64,000 bases of DNA from Homarus americanus (GCF_018991925.1 NW_024725521.1:248001-312000), one strand, 5' to 3'; shown: positions 47,183 through 59,046, counted from the first letter of the stretch. Notes: a model not told the origin generated them from the sequence alone. Numbers and translations: made by a program.

Positions 47183-47985
47183 GGGGAATAGCCCACCCGG
47201 TCACAGGTCATCGACCCACAACGGGTCCTAGGGGACGAAAAATTAAGAGTAAAGGGAAATTAGAAATAGAAGAGAAAAGAACAATTAATCTACACCACGA
47301 AGATGCCGGAAAACCACATTTTTGAAGTGAGACAGATAGTATGGGTATGGAAACACAGAAGAAGGAAGAGCATTCCACAGTTTGGCTATGTGAGGAAAGA
47401 AGGATGTACTATAACGGGTTAGTCTAGTGTGACTGACATCCACAGAGAAACGGTGGGCACCGCTGGCAAGACGAGTGTTACGAGCCCGTGGCCTTGCCGG
47501 CGGTACACACGATGTCAAATCCACCAAACATTGCCCGTTAAAGTACTTGTAAAAGAGAGAGAGAGTGAAGCAACATTGCGGCGAAGAGAAAGCGAAGAAA
47601 TATTGTCAACTAAAGGAGGAGTCAATAAGACGAAATGCCTTTGATTCCACCCTATCTAACAGTTGGTCAGAAGAAGAGCCACCCCAGATATGAGAGCAGT
47701 ACTCCAAGTATGGACGAATGAATCCCTTATAAACTTGAAGCAACTGCTCATGAGTGAAGTAGCTACGGCATCTGTTCAGCATTCCCAGCTTTCGGGAGGC
47801 AGTTTTAGCAATATTGTGGATGTGTGACTTCCATGACATATTAGAGGAAATGGTGAGGCTTAGCAAATCTATTTTAGAATTTGGCAGAATGATTGCATCC
47901 TGAAATGCGATTCCTGGGAGTTCATCTAATTTGGAAAATGTAATTGGTAAATACTGCGAACAGACGAGTAATGTTAGCTATCGTT
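47182..47985 (-). pseudogene. non-LTR retrotransposon 3' relic (RT C-terminal part)
   Basis: The minus strand encodes the RT thumb/C-terminal region of a CR1/Jockey-like element: LLSLTISSNMSWKSHIHN, YKGFIRPYLEYCSHIWGGSS, then SVDVSHTRLTRYSTSFFPH, AKLWNALPSSVFP. At least two frame changes break it, near 47600 and in a CT-rich spot near 47550. A ~100-bp 3' non-coding part follows and ends in (AT)n. This is a different family from the element at 21-22 kb. It is inactive. Confidence 0.88.
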
Positions 47986-48155
47986 ATGTTCTCTTTGAAT
48001 ATAATGATGCCCTTAATTGTGATGCCAGGTTTGACTTTTTTAAATGTTCCCCCTTGATGTTTGATACAAGTTTAATGGGAATGTAGTAAATGTTATTGTA
48101 CAGTTTTCCCACCATCGTCGTTCATGACAGTGATAACAGTAAACATGGCAGTAAT

Positions 48156-48212
<57 letters not shown>

Positions 48213-49829
48213 TAGGCAGACAAACTGAGGTGCACACATTCAAAACTCATTTTTGGTCACATTAGCTGAGGAACCAGAGCTGAGGCCTCTCCAGTGTCGA
48301 CTACTCTGGCACCACCACCAGGCTGACACCTGCAGTAGGCCAACCCTTCTCTGCTTCACTACTTCGTCTGATACAACGCTTGTCGCTAGGAACTGCATGG
48401 TCACTGTTGATTTATTTGCTACAGGCGGGGACTGTATTTGATGGCCCGGGTACAAAATAAACATGCCTTTTACAGTGAGCTACAGCGTGGGACATATAAC
48501 ACAAACCTAACCTTAAATCATTAGGTTAAGTTAGGTCTGGCTAATTAACAAGAATCAAAACAATAAGACCAGGCCCTGATTGGTTGGTTTAGTTATGATT
48601 GTTGAGGTAAAGTCGTAGCGAGGCGTGACAGTCTCTCCATCACCTGGCCGTAACGTAACACTACCAACTGGTCATTACAGCAGAGTTACGTTGACGGACG
48701 ATTCATTCTTAAAACTCACCAGAATCGCCATCAACAAAATAAAAAATCGCAGTGATAAAAATAATCGCGGTGTAGTCGTAGTGGCAGCGAGTGTGTGGAA
48801 AAGGTGAGGTGTTTGTCAGGCGTTCATCCCACCGAAATAACAACATTAGACTCGTCCCCTGTCAACCGGAAAAAAATTTACTTTACAATTTCATGAACAT
48901 TGGTTGTGCTAAATAAAAAAACAAACAAACTTTTACCAAATATGTTGCTTGAAATACCAGTGTTGTTGTTGTTTATTAATTCATAACTATACCGTCCATT
49001 TACTATTACCAAAGTGAGGTTCAGTGCGTTGTTCCCACCAAAACCTGACAATTTTTTCCCGCCCGTCCGTCTTACTTTAAAAAGCCCGCCACACATTATT
49101 TACTCATCACAAAGTGTTTTTCTCTTTATTTTTTTTTTCGGGTGTTGGTGACCAAAGTGACGCCGACACACACACGGAATAATATTAACACAGAAGCTCA
49201 GTAAGAAAGCTTCAGGTCCACTCTTATATTTATAACTATCTAACCTACTTTGTTATTTTCTCTCTAAGGGCACCGCCTGGAGTAGTGATGTCCCCTTCTC
49301 CTTGATCCTCCTCCTCACACACACACACACGTATATAATATGTATTCCTACCTGTGTAAGCATTATGTATGAGTGTATGTCGGTAAAGTAATTCGAGAAG
49401 GCAGAGTTACAACATTCACGCTTGGTTAACCCATTCACCATGATGACTTTCTTATGTTACTGTGTTATAAAGGTCAAAGGTCATAGGTTAAGGTCACTGT
49501 ATTGAAAGAGGAATGTACCTAGAGTTAGTTGGCTTTGAAGATTATCGTGAACCTCCTGTAATGCTTCTACACTCCCCCTCGTGTTTGTGGTATCTCGTAA
49601 CACTCTTCTGACTGGTAGTTGCTGTGGGTGGGATATATATACATTTTTTTTTTTTTGCCCTCGTGTGTGTTATACTGTGACGGTGACTTGAGGGATTCGT
49701 ATTGACTTCAGGTAAAAATGGAGGAGGTGGAATGTTTCAGATACCTGGAGTGGAGGTGTCGACAACTGGAACTGTGAGTGATGAAGTGAACCAGAGAGCA
49801 GCGGAGGGTAAGAGAATAATAGTTGGGTT

Positions 49830-49901
<72 letters not shown>

Positions 49902-49916
49902 TATACTGAACGGGGA
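47986..49916. other. intergenic, microsatellites only
   Basis: (CA)n at 48160-48210. A protein-like plus frame at 48253-48441 is followed by AATAAA (48456), but no domain is recognised. (GA)n with AAG interruption at 49831-49899. Confidence 0.55.
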
Positions 49917-50046
49917 AATGTTTGGATCACCTGAAAATCTCCAACATCTTATTTCACCTTAAGATTCCACCCTAACCCCCAAAAAAATAACGTTCGGGCG
50001 ATAAATCTTTAAGTGAAATAAACTGTTGGCGATTCTTCAGGTCATA
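49916..50046. mobile_element. palindromic MITE, ~120 bp, family copy
   Basis: Left arm from 49924: GGATCACCTGAAAATCTCC, AACATCTTATTTCACCTTAA, GATTCCACCCTAAC. The right arm, reverse-complemented from about 50044, reads ATGACCTGAAGAATCGCC, AACAGTTTATTTCACTTAAA, GATTTATCGCCCGAACG. The flank GAAATGTTT on the left matches the flank of the 53-kb copy (GAAATGTTG), so the element probably starts at GAAA. Confidence 0.72.
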
Positions 50047-51259
50047 AAAATGTATGAGCTGACATTATTTTGTGTGTGTGTGAATCATGGACTTTGGGTA
50101 CTGTAGGAACGACCATATTGGAAGCGACAGTAATGATGTTCTTGGAAGTACAATAGTGTATATATACTGTTTGTTGCGTGTATAGAGGGGGTGAGGGGTG
50201 GGAGAGGGTGTTTGTGTGGGTGTAGAGGGGAGAGAGGGGGGAGGGAGGGTGAGGGGAGAGGGTGTTTGTGTGGGTGTAGAGGGGAGAGAGAATGGGGGGA
50301 GGGGAGGGTGAAGGGTGGGAGGGAACATGTGGTCTGGGGCGCCACAATTATCACTGGAGTATGGTAGGCCTAGTAGCGTCTTCCCGCTCGGCCAGGGTCG
50401 TATTGACTTACTCAGTTTATTTTGTTAAGGTCAGTAAGCCGCCCTAAGGAGCCTTAACTGTCACTGTAGCGTCCTTAGGCCAAGTGGCGAGGAAGCAGAT
50501 ATTTATGGGGTTGTAACCCTTGTGGTGGTGGTGATGTTGGTGGTGCAGGTGGTGATGTTGGTGGCGCAGGTGGTGGTGTGGGTTGTGGTGATGTTGGTGG
50601 TGATGGTGCTCATGATAGTGGTAGTTTTGTAGTAGTCACTGTTGACGCGGTGTACAGCCCTGACCAGAACATAACATTGCGTCAGCTGGTCGTGTGTGTT
50701 GAACAAGTCGTTGACACAGAGCCTTAGTAATGTGACCCTCAGGTGTAAACATTGTCCGGTGTAAACATTATTCACGAAATTGTTTATTTGAGTATTTTAA
50801 TAATGTTTTAATTTAGAACTTTGTTATAAATTTTCGTAAATTATTATCATTAACTCCAGTATTTTGTTGTCCCAGTAAGTAAATACAGTAAGTTAGAGGC
50901 ATAGTTTGTACAGTAGTTATAACATCGACACACTGCCGCAGACAAAATTACCTGAATACTTGGTAATATCTACTTTGTCGGAATCATTATCGACTAAACA
51001 CTGTCGACATGTCCTCACCAATTGGCTATGGCGTGTGTTTGTTTACCTTCGTCTCGACACGACCCCGAGATCTGACAGCGTGACACACATGAAATCTCTC
51101 CCGGACGTGATGTTTAGGATTTGTTGAACTAATTTTTTATTAAGCTTGTGAAGGAGGAAGTAAAGAAATAATTAAGGATTTTTACTAATTGGTCATTAAT
51201 TGTTGATGTTGCTTTTGTTATTTTGTTTGTGTTATTGTTCCTAGATTTTATTTTCGTGT
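50047..51259. other. intergenic with short GT/GGT repeats
   Basis: 50180-50325 has two to three copies of GGTGTTTGTGTGGGTGTAGA plus GGGGAGAGAG. 50520-50605 has GGTGGTGATGTTGGTGGTGC repeats. No gene seen. Confidence 0.65.
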
Positions 51260-51310
51260 TATTATTATTATTATTATTGTTATTATTATTATTATTATTA
51301 TTATTGTTGC

Positions 51311-51367
<57 letters not shown>
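51260..51367. repeat. (TTA)n microsatellite
   Basis: Interrupted (TTA)n, about 35 units with TTG/GCTA interruptions near 51277 and 51304. Confidence 0.92.
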
Positions 51368-51799
51368 GGATACCAATATTATTTTTATTACATTATCGAT
51401 GATTATTGTTACTGCTATTATTAGTGATAAAAAATAATATAAACATTGTTATTATTGCTATTATTATCATTACTATTATTAATATTAGATAAATGGAAAA
51501 CGTATTGTTATTTTCATTATTTATTTCACCATTAATGTTTTTGTATTACTTCTAATGTTTATCAATTATCAACATTTAGGCAAGCTCACCATCTTGCTTC
51601 AGTAATAGACAACCTCACAGGAACATCACCCACGAATGACCAAACGTTATCAGTGCTCATGAGCCTTAAACAACCCGTCAACCATTAAAAACGTTTTCGA
51701 GTGTCGTCAAAAACATTCGAACGTTTCCCTTTATGATCTTCAACATATTACTGCACGGGGCCCTGAACCTGTAGGGCCAAGTTAACGGGTGAGGAAGAA

Positions 51800-52110
51800 A
51801 GAGCCGTAAGGAGGGGGAGGAGGAATAAGGAAAAGGAGGGAGGGCAGAATAAGGAAGAGGAGGAAGGGTAGAATAAGGAAGAGGAGGAGGAGGAGGGGTA
51901 GCATAAGGAAGAGGAGGAGGAGGGGTAGAATAAGGAAGAGGAGGAAGGGTAGAATAAGGAAGAGGAGGAAGGGGAGGATACAGTAAGGAAGAGGAGGAAT
52001 GTGCAGTCAGGGAAGGAGGAAGAAAGGGTACAATAAGGAATGATGATGGAGGAGGAAGAGGAAGGAGGTACAATAAGATAAGGAGGAGGAGGAGGCAACA
52101 AGAAAGAGAG
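51800..52110. repeat. purine-rich repeat (AGAATAAGGAAGAGGAGGA)
   Basis: About ten copies of GGTAGAATAAGGAAGAGGAG with variable GGA runs. Open frames on the minus strand (PPLPYSTPPPP) are artefacts. Confidence 0.9.
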
Positions 52111-52699
52111 GAGGGGACAAGAGGAATACTGGAGGGTGCAATAAAGACACGAATAGAAGGGTCTATCTAGAAACGGTGGATTACAGCCGAATCAGTTGGG
52201 CCCCAGTCCTAATGGGCCCCAACTCTGGTACTGCAATATCTCAATAGGATGATCTGGGTGTGGGAACTTGTGATGTTGCTTACCTACCCCCCCTCTCTCA
52301 GGGTCAGTCGGCAGAGGAAAAACAGTATTAATGAACTTGATTCAGTAACCATCATTATATATAGATTTTAACAAGTAATATAATATACTGTATAAATTTG
52401 TTAATAAATCGAATATGTGAAGTCTTGTGTCTCCTTCGTCGACTTGGGTTATTGTTGTGGGGTTTTTTTTTGGGGGGGGGGGTGAATTTTGCTCTTGTTA
52501 AGTTGTTAGTGAAGACAAGGAGTAACTGGAGACACTCTTTGTCTTTTGACTGTGACCTGGAGCGACGTCTTCGGTATAACCAGGCGGAGAGGATACGCAC
52601 ATTGTGTGTGTGTGTGTGTGTGTGTGAATGACAGAGATATTATACACCTGCCATTACCCACGACAGGAATATACATCCGTCCATTAACCAGAGCTGAGC
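52111..52699. other. intergenic; GGGCCCCAA motif pair and (GT)n
   Basis: GTTGGGCCCCAGTCCTAATG then GGCCCCAAC at 52197-52222. G/T homopolymers at about 52463-52482. (GT)n at 52602-52626. No gene is supported. Confidence 0.6.
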
Positions 52700-52920
52700 T
52701 GATTGGTCCAATCCCTTTACCCAATCAGGTGGAGTCTGTGATTGAGCCGGGATAATCACAGACCAATCACGCCCTTTGTTTCATGTCGGGAAGGGAGAAT
52801 TTAGGACAATCAGATATCGGTTTCCGTTCTGTTGGCGGGGTCATTACCTGACATGGTCATTTGTGTGTGTACGTGTGCATGTCTGTAATTGGCCATGTAC
52901 TGAGTCGCCGTCTGATTGGT
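52700..52920. promoter_or_regulatory. cluster of CCAAT (NF-Y type) motifs
   Basis: Six CCAAT/ATTGG pentamers in 220 bp: 52702-52706 (-), 52708-52712 (+), 52721-52725 (+), 52763-52767 (+), 52888-52892 (-) and 52915-52919 (-). Three have the full NF-Y context: GGACCAATCAG (minus), AGACCAATCAC (plus) and GAACCAATCAG (minus). GTTGGCGGGG lies between them. This density is above chance and promoter-like, but no transcription unit is defined on either side. Confidence 0.35.
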
Positions 52921-53390
52921 TCTTGATTCTTGGCTGCTTCTTCTTAATTTGTCACGTTTTATTTTTTTGTTTCACGCCTCCTTGTGATTAGGAGAGCTGT
53001 ACGCCTTCCAATGTGGTGAAAAATTATATAAAAAAAATAGTGATCAATAGAAATAATAATAATAATTACATGTTGATGGTTTTAACTGAGAGAGACTGTG
53101 GAATTACAGTCTCTCTCTCTCTCTCTCTCGTGTGGGTATCAAAGCAGCGTGAGAGAGAGCGAACGTGTGAGGGTAGCGGCGGCGGCGGTGTACGGTAAGT
53201 GGATGTTTGCCACTCCCGGTCATCATGTTGTCGCGGGTAAATAGGTCTCAAGTGGGGGGAGAAGAGCGGCCACTTAGCGGGTAGGGGTAGTGGTGGGGTG
53301 TGAGAGCCACTACCCATCACCCCGGGCCATTACCACCGTAGCCCGGGGCGTGGTGGGCCTACACGACTGTTATGGGACGCCACCGTATTA
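52921..53390. other. intergenic, no gene seen
   Basis: (CT)n at 53110-53129. 53165-53360 is GC-rich (GGCGGCGGCGG). A minus frame at 53066-53320 has no domain. Confidence 0.55.
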
Positions 53391-53695
53391 GAAATGTTGG
53401 GTCACCTGCAGATTAGACACCCTAGCTTATTTCACCTGATGATTAGACACCCAAGCTTATTTCACCTGATGATGCGACACCCAAGCTTATTTCACCTGAT
53501 GATTAGACACCCAAGCTTATTTCACCTGATGATTAGACACCCAAGCTTATTTCACCTGATGATGCGACACCCAAGCTTATTTCACCTGATGATTAGACAC
53601 TTTAACGCTACTTTGGGGAGGTTAGGTTAACGTTAGGATGTTTAATTAATTAGGTGAAATAAGCTAGGGTGTCTAATCTTCAGATGATCCCTTTC
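53391..53695. mobile_element. MITE with tandemly amplified left arm
   Basis: The left end GGGTCACCTGCAGATTAGAC and the right end (minus strand GGGATCATCTGAAGATTAGA) are the family's terminal repeats. They are flanked by GAAA on both outer sides. The right arm is single-copy (ATTAGACACCCTAGCTTATT, TCACCTAATTAATTAAACAT, CCTAACG). The left arm carries six to seven head-to-tail copies of a 30-bp unit, CACCTGATGATTAGACACCC followed by AAGCTTATTT (53404-53600). The palindrome centre is CTTTGGGGAGGTTAGGTTAACG. There is no coding capacity; the open plus frame (HPSLFHLMIR repeats) is a by-product of the 30-bp period. Confidence 0.85.
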
Positions 53696-53728
53696 TACTG
53701 ACAAGCCAAAAATTTCATTCTGAATTTT

Positions 53729-53732
<4 letters not shown>

Positions 53733-53806
<74 letters not shown>
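53733..53806. repeat. (CT)n microsatellite
   Basis: 37 CT units, 37 bp beyond the MITE end. Confidence 0.97.
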
Positions 53807-53809
<3 letters not shown>

Positions 53810-53884
53810 ACTACAGGTATATGAAAGAACATAAATCACAACGAATACAGATAATTATTGTTTGTATTCCAGATAGAGTAGAAT

Positions 53885-53965
53885 CTTGTCGTACTCGGGG
53901 GGGATTGTTCAGGGTATTTAAATTGTACTCAGGAGGTTAGCATCGTACACAAGGGTTAACTTTCC
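53885..53965. repeat. loose copies of the GTACTCAAGGGGTTAA family
   Basis: TTGTCGTACTCGGGGGGGAT, AATTGTACTCAGGAGGTTAG and CATCGTACACAAGGGTTAAC: three diverged units of the 8159-array type, same orientation. Confidence 0.7.
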
Positions 53966-54062
53966 CTCATTACTGTGTATTGGTCACTCGATACACTTCA
54001 TTAAAATGCAAACTTTGTTCTTCAGAAAAATTTGACGGAAATATTATAAAACAAGACCCAAA

Positions 54063-54178
54063 CACGGATTAATGAGAGGCACGGATTAGTGGAGTCCGGA
54101 TTAATTGGGGACGGAATTAATGGAGTCCGGATTAGTGGAGTCCGGATTAGTGGAGTCCGGATTAATGGAGCCCGAATT
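54063..54178. repeat. 15-bp minisatellite (GGATTAGTGGAGTCC)
   Basis: About seven units of GGATTAGTGGAGTCC / GGATTAATGGAGCCC. Confidence 0.9.
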
Positions 54179-55384
54179 AAAAAAAATGGGGGCGAATAAT
54201 TGAGGGTATTATAATCTTTTAAATATAACTTATATCCAGTTGTTGTTGTTGGTCGTGGAGAGCTGAGGTACCGTGTGTGTGTATCCGTCCTCAATTTCCG
54301 TTCTCTTACATGAAATAGAGATGAAAACTCCTCTACATATCGACATCTGTTGTATATAGGTAGAATTTACAAGAGATGGCCAGTATGGTAATGCTTTATG
54401 CCCTGAGGTAAACCTTTTGAGAGTCACCGAGAACGTCAACATTAAAATCTGGAAACTGTTTACATTTAGTCTACATCAATGTATACCTTAATCCGTAATG
54501 TAAACCCTAATAAACATTAATATTAGGAGCTATTTGGATTGGTGTTACATATGACTGGGTCCCAATCCTTAGTGGTTAGGTTGGGAGGGGGGGAAGGGTG
54601 GGTTTGACCAGTCACCACTTAACCTAATTTAAACCATCTTGGGGTTAACTTAATACCTCTCCATTATCTCTCACTGTGTGTTAATGCTGTGATGTCTCTT
54701 AGTGTTATTGGTGAGTTATTAAGTGGTCACATCTGGGGACTTACAGTTGTCACGATAGTGGTGTGAGAGTGTGTGTGTGTGTGTGATGAATGTTCTCTCT
54801 TTAAACTGGTAAAAAGATAGAAAAAAAAGTTGCGCTGCATATGAAAATCCGCCTCATAAAACAGGTATATTTGATTGGCCGCTGGCAGATCACATATTGA
54901 GTATTGATGGCATTAATAGTTCACTTCATTAACGAATGTGAACAATACGAGTCTACAGGGCTCAGGCAGGTCATTGAAAAAAAAAAAAACTCATGGACTC
55001 TACCTTATAGTTTAACTCTAAAACATATGTGTATTCATTTAGTCACTCGGTGTGTTGTTTGTGAGTGGGTGAGTCATGACGCCCTTGGCTCCCCGGCTTC
55101 GCCACGTCCTCTGGGGCTCTGTAAAGTGAATATATAGTGAGAAGCTTTGTTGATATTAATATTCAGAGGTTGTCTCTTTCCCTCATACATCACAAGTCTA
55201 CCATATCAGCTTCAGCCGCCACGCGAGAGCTAATGTAGTAATTTCTCTATATACTCGTCTGGCTGCCTTGCCCTTGAAGAGTTTGATTGCCTTCCCTAGT
55301 ATAGTTTAATAAGTTAATTTTTAATGTTAATGATATTTTGATGTAATTTGTGAAGCTTTTTAAATTTGATATTTTGTCACTCTC
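54179..55384. other. AT-rich intergenic, no gene seen
   Basis: No recognisable element. A short frame MALIVHFINECEQYES at 54907 has no domain. A12 homopolymer at about 54978. Confidence 0.6.
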
Positions 55385-55625
55385 CTCCCACACACACACA
55401 TACCCTCCCACGCCTTCACCCCCACCCCACCCACCCTCTCACACCTTCACCCCCACCCCACCTACCCCTCACGCCTTTCACCCTCCCACACACCCCCACG
55501 CCTTCGCCCCCTCCCACGCCTTCGCCCCCTCCCACGCCTTCACCCCTACACACCCACCCACAACCTAACACCCTCCTACACCCTCCCACACCCTAACACC
55601 CTCCCACACCCTTACCCTCACCGCA
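55385..55625. repeat. C-rich CACGCCTTCACCCCC repeat
   Basis: Irregular units of CCCACGCCTTCACCCCCAC and CACCCTCCCACACCCT, 15-20 bp, following a short (CA)n. Confidence 0.85.
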
Positions 55626-56197
55626 TCATTACCAGCCACGCCCACCGCGCCACTTACCACCTACTTCACCATTATTACCGTGTGAGTCGAACCAATTTAT
55701 CGGCCTATTTTACACTGCTGTCACCCATTAGCCGCCACGTTACTGTCCCTATTACTCCCATTCCTTTGCCTGTCTTCCCGTTTTTCCTATTTCCTACACC
55801 CCTATGCCCCATTTTCTGTCCCTATTACTTTCATTCTTCTATCCTACTTTCCCATTTACTCCCCATTACGTCATACCTCGCCCCATTAGCACCTGACAGC
55901 CGCCATGTTGTTCCTTATCCCATGTAAACCGGAAATATTACTCCTATTTCTTAATGTAAATATAATGGGTGTTTTAAATTACAAAATACGGGTTATATTT
56001 TGTATACTAATCAGTGTGTTAGTTTTTACTGCTGTCCAATATTGTTAAATTCGTTAAATGTTCGTTATTAGTGTTGAATTATAGCTGTTGTCTGGACCTT
56101 GTGGGTTATTATGGTCTGACTAGTTAATAGATATGGAAATTAAGGATTTATTTTGTATTATGTGTATATAAAGTTAGCGGTATGTGGGTCGTACTGA

Positions 56198-56233
<36 letters not shown>

Positions 56234-56256
56234 TTTCACTATAATGGTGTTAAAAC

Positions 56257-56310
<54 letters not shown>

Positions 56311-56505
56311 CAGTAACTAAGGGGAAGGACTCCGGTGAACACAAATTGCAGTTATTCGTCTTAACATGACGTCTCTTGAGCCTAGGTAATTCAGCCGTTT
56401 AATCTGACCTCTCTCTCTCTCTCATATATGGTTTCCTCGAGTTCTCTTTGCCTTCAACCGTATACTCAAATCTTCCTAACCATTCTCATGTCTCAACATC
56501 CACAT

Positions 56506-56583
<78 letters not shown>

Positions 56584-57166
56584 CCCCTATGTTAATCAAT
56601 AAATACATTGCTACACTGACGATCTCCCTTTGACATAAGTTACTAATATATATAAATTTATATAGTAAATAATGATAGATTTGTATAATGAGTAATGATA
56701 AATTTATATAGTGAATAATGGGGGACTTATTAGGTGAATGAGCTGTGAGAATGTTGAGTATTTCCCGAGATTAGACTTGGTGAATGTGGCTCCATCATGG
56801 GTATAATGTGAAGGTAATGTATAAGAGCTGAGCTTTGTATGTTGGCGTCTATAACATGAGCTTCTTATGTCAACCGCAGACCACAGTGTAGAGGGAGGGA
56901 AGTGTAGGGGGAAAGGGTGTAAGGAGTGGGGTGTAAGGGAAGGATGAGGGTGTAGGGGGAAAGGGTGTATGGAGTGGGGTGTAAGGGAAGGATGAGGGGT
57001 GAGGGGTGTAGGATGCCATGTTGCAGGTGGAGGGAGTTAGAAGGCCGAGGGAAGGGGAGGTGTAGGGAAAGAGGCAGGTGTTGGGGAAGTGGGGAGTATG
57101 TCGTTCACGTCTACGTATTTAGATAGATTGATAATTACGTTATTGATCTCCATTCTGAGCCAAGAC

Positions 57167-57257
<91 letters not shown>

Positions 57258-57372
57258 ATTGGCTGAATATAGCAAGTATACTGAGCGGGTTTGTCAGAAT
57301 TGTATTGTATTTTCCATCAAGACTCAACTGCAGACAGACAGTACTGGCAACTATAAAAATGCTTGCTACCTT

Positions 57373-57435
<63 letters not shown>
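55626..57435. other. intergenic with several microsatellites
   Basis: (GT)n 56202-56230, (CT)n 56260-56295 passing into (CA)n 56296-56312, (CA)n 56502-56580, G-rich GTGTAGGGGGAAAGGGTGTA repeats 56888-57015, (GT)n 57169-57256 with one AT, (GA)n 57374-57432. No gene is supported. Confidence 0.8.
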
Positions 57436-57725
57436 CAACTGAAGCAATAATAGAATACTACACAAAGCTCCATGTCTGTACACTGTGAGGTGACAACTGA
57501 GAATGACTCTAGTTTTATGGGGTCGCCTGCCTCGAGAGCGTGTTGACGGATAGCACTGTGTGATGGATTGCTAAACGTCCTGTATGTCCTAATTGACCTA
57601 ACCAGGTGTTCCAAGCGGCGGGCCTTAAGTACGGCCAACATCCATCGCATTACAGGGATGACACCCATATTTATATACCACAGAAGACTGCAGTTCTTTG
57701 GGCACCACATCATTAAACCTGAAAA
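57436..57725 (-). pseudogene. Penelope-like element relic: GIY-YIG endonuclease part
   Basis: On the minus strand one frame reads VPKELQSSVVYKYGCHPCNA then MDVGRT, matching the VVYKYTC..C.A.YVG start of the GIY-YIG nuclease found at the C-terminus of Penelope-like elements. After a frame change it continues RSIRTYRTFSNPSHSAIRQH, ALEAGDPIKLESFSVV, as in the RTG..S..SAIREH...HPI....F.IL segment. The last ESLYI-like segment is lost and the relic ends in a (GA)n microsatellite. The catalytic Tyr of the first motif is Asp here (MDVG in place of YVG). It is a dead fragment; the RT domain is not present in the flanks. Confidence 0.7.
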
Positions 57726-57746
57726 AACCTCGAATAATAGTTTGGT

Positions 57747-57960
57747 TTAACATTCTCTGATCAACCTGCTCATGAGGATAACATTCTCTGATCAACCTGC
57801 TTGTGAGGATAACATTCTCTGATCAACCTGCTCATGAGGATAACATTCTCTGATCAACCTGCTCATGAGGATAACATTCTCTGATCAACCTGCTCGTGAG
57901 GATAACATTCTCTGATCAACCTGCTCATGAGGATAACATTCTCTGATCAACCTGCTCAGT
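57747..57960. repeat. 31-bp minisatellite (ATAACATTCTCTGATCAACC)
   Basis: Seven near-identical units of ATAACATTCTCTGATCAACC followed by TGCTCATGAGG, with only CAT/TGT/CGT variation. It starts about 20 bp from the Penelope-like relic. Confidence 0.96.
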
Positions 57961-59046
57961 TTATTCCAAATGAAAGGTTTTGTTTACCTGTGAATATTAA
58001 AGGTAAACACAAGGACTCTCCTTTTACTGTGGCTGTCTTTTGTTTCGGCTGTAAAAGATTTTGTTCGTGAAACCATTAGACGAAAATGTCTTTTTAAGAA
58101 ACTGTAATAAGATTCAGAAAGTGTTATTTGATGACATATTCTTCTTATTTGCGTTAGTATAGTAAAAGAAATAAACATTGATAAGCAATAAATAATGAAT
58201 CAAGATAAAAAAAAACTACATTAATACATAAAACAAAAAGAATAAAACACAAAGATAACAAAAGACATTAACAAGACCACGAAAAAAAATGCTTGAATCT
58301 TGTAGGTCAGAGAGAGAGGTGAAAGTTAAGAGGAAAGTTTAGAAAGTTTTAGTCAAGTCTCACGTTCTGAGGAAAAGTTTGGAGAGACACAGATGCTCCT
58401 GCCATTTGTCACAGTCACCCCCGCCAACGCCACACCGCGTTTTCTTTGCGGATCATCTTACTCCACTCACACTCATTCTGGCCACGGGGGGAGGGGAGGG
58501 AGAAGGGGTTGTAGAGAGGGAGAAAGAGGGGGTGGGGTTATGGAGAGGGTAGGAGAGGGAGAAAGAGAATAGGGAAGAGAAGAAAGAGGAGATGAAGGGG
58601 GTTGGAGTTCTGGAGAGGGAGGGAGGGAAAGGGGAATGTAGAGAGGGGAGATGGAGGGGTGGAGCAAGGAAGAAAGGAGGAAATGGAGAGAGGGGGAGGA
58701 TGTGTGAGATAATAAAGGAGAGAGAGAAAAACATAAAAAATAATGAAAAGGGGAAGAGGGAGGGGGGGAGAAAGGTGGGGTGTAGGACAAAAGAGGATGA
58801 GGAGGAATGGGGAAGATGAGATGAGAGGAAAGGAGGGGAGGTGAGAGGGAATGAGAGAATTGAGGGTGTGATGTGAGGTGTAAGGAGGAATGGAAGGAAG
58901 AGTTAGGGGTAATTAGGTGGAGGGAAGGAAGGGAAAAGAGGGAAGGAGGGAAGGAATGACGGGATGAAAGATGGTAGACAGACAGACAGGTGAGTAGGGA
59001 ACGTGATTATAAACTTCCAGGTGAGAGATGTGACAGTCCACACATA

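Noticed and set aside
48253..48441. 62-residue plus-strand ORF with AATAAA 15 bp after the stop
   Set aside because: Composition is plausible but no domain is recognised, the minus strand is equally open, and there are no splice signals to choose a strand.
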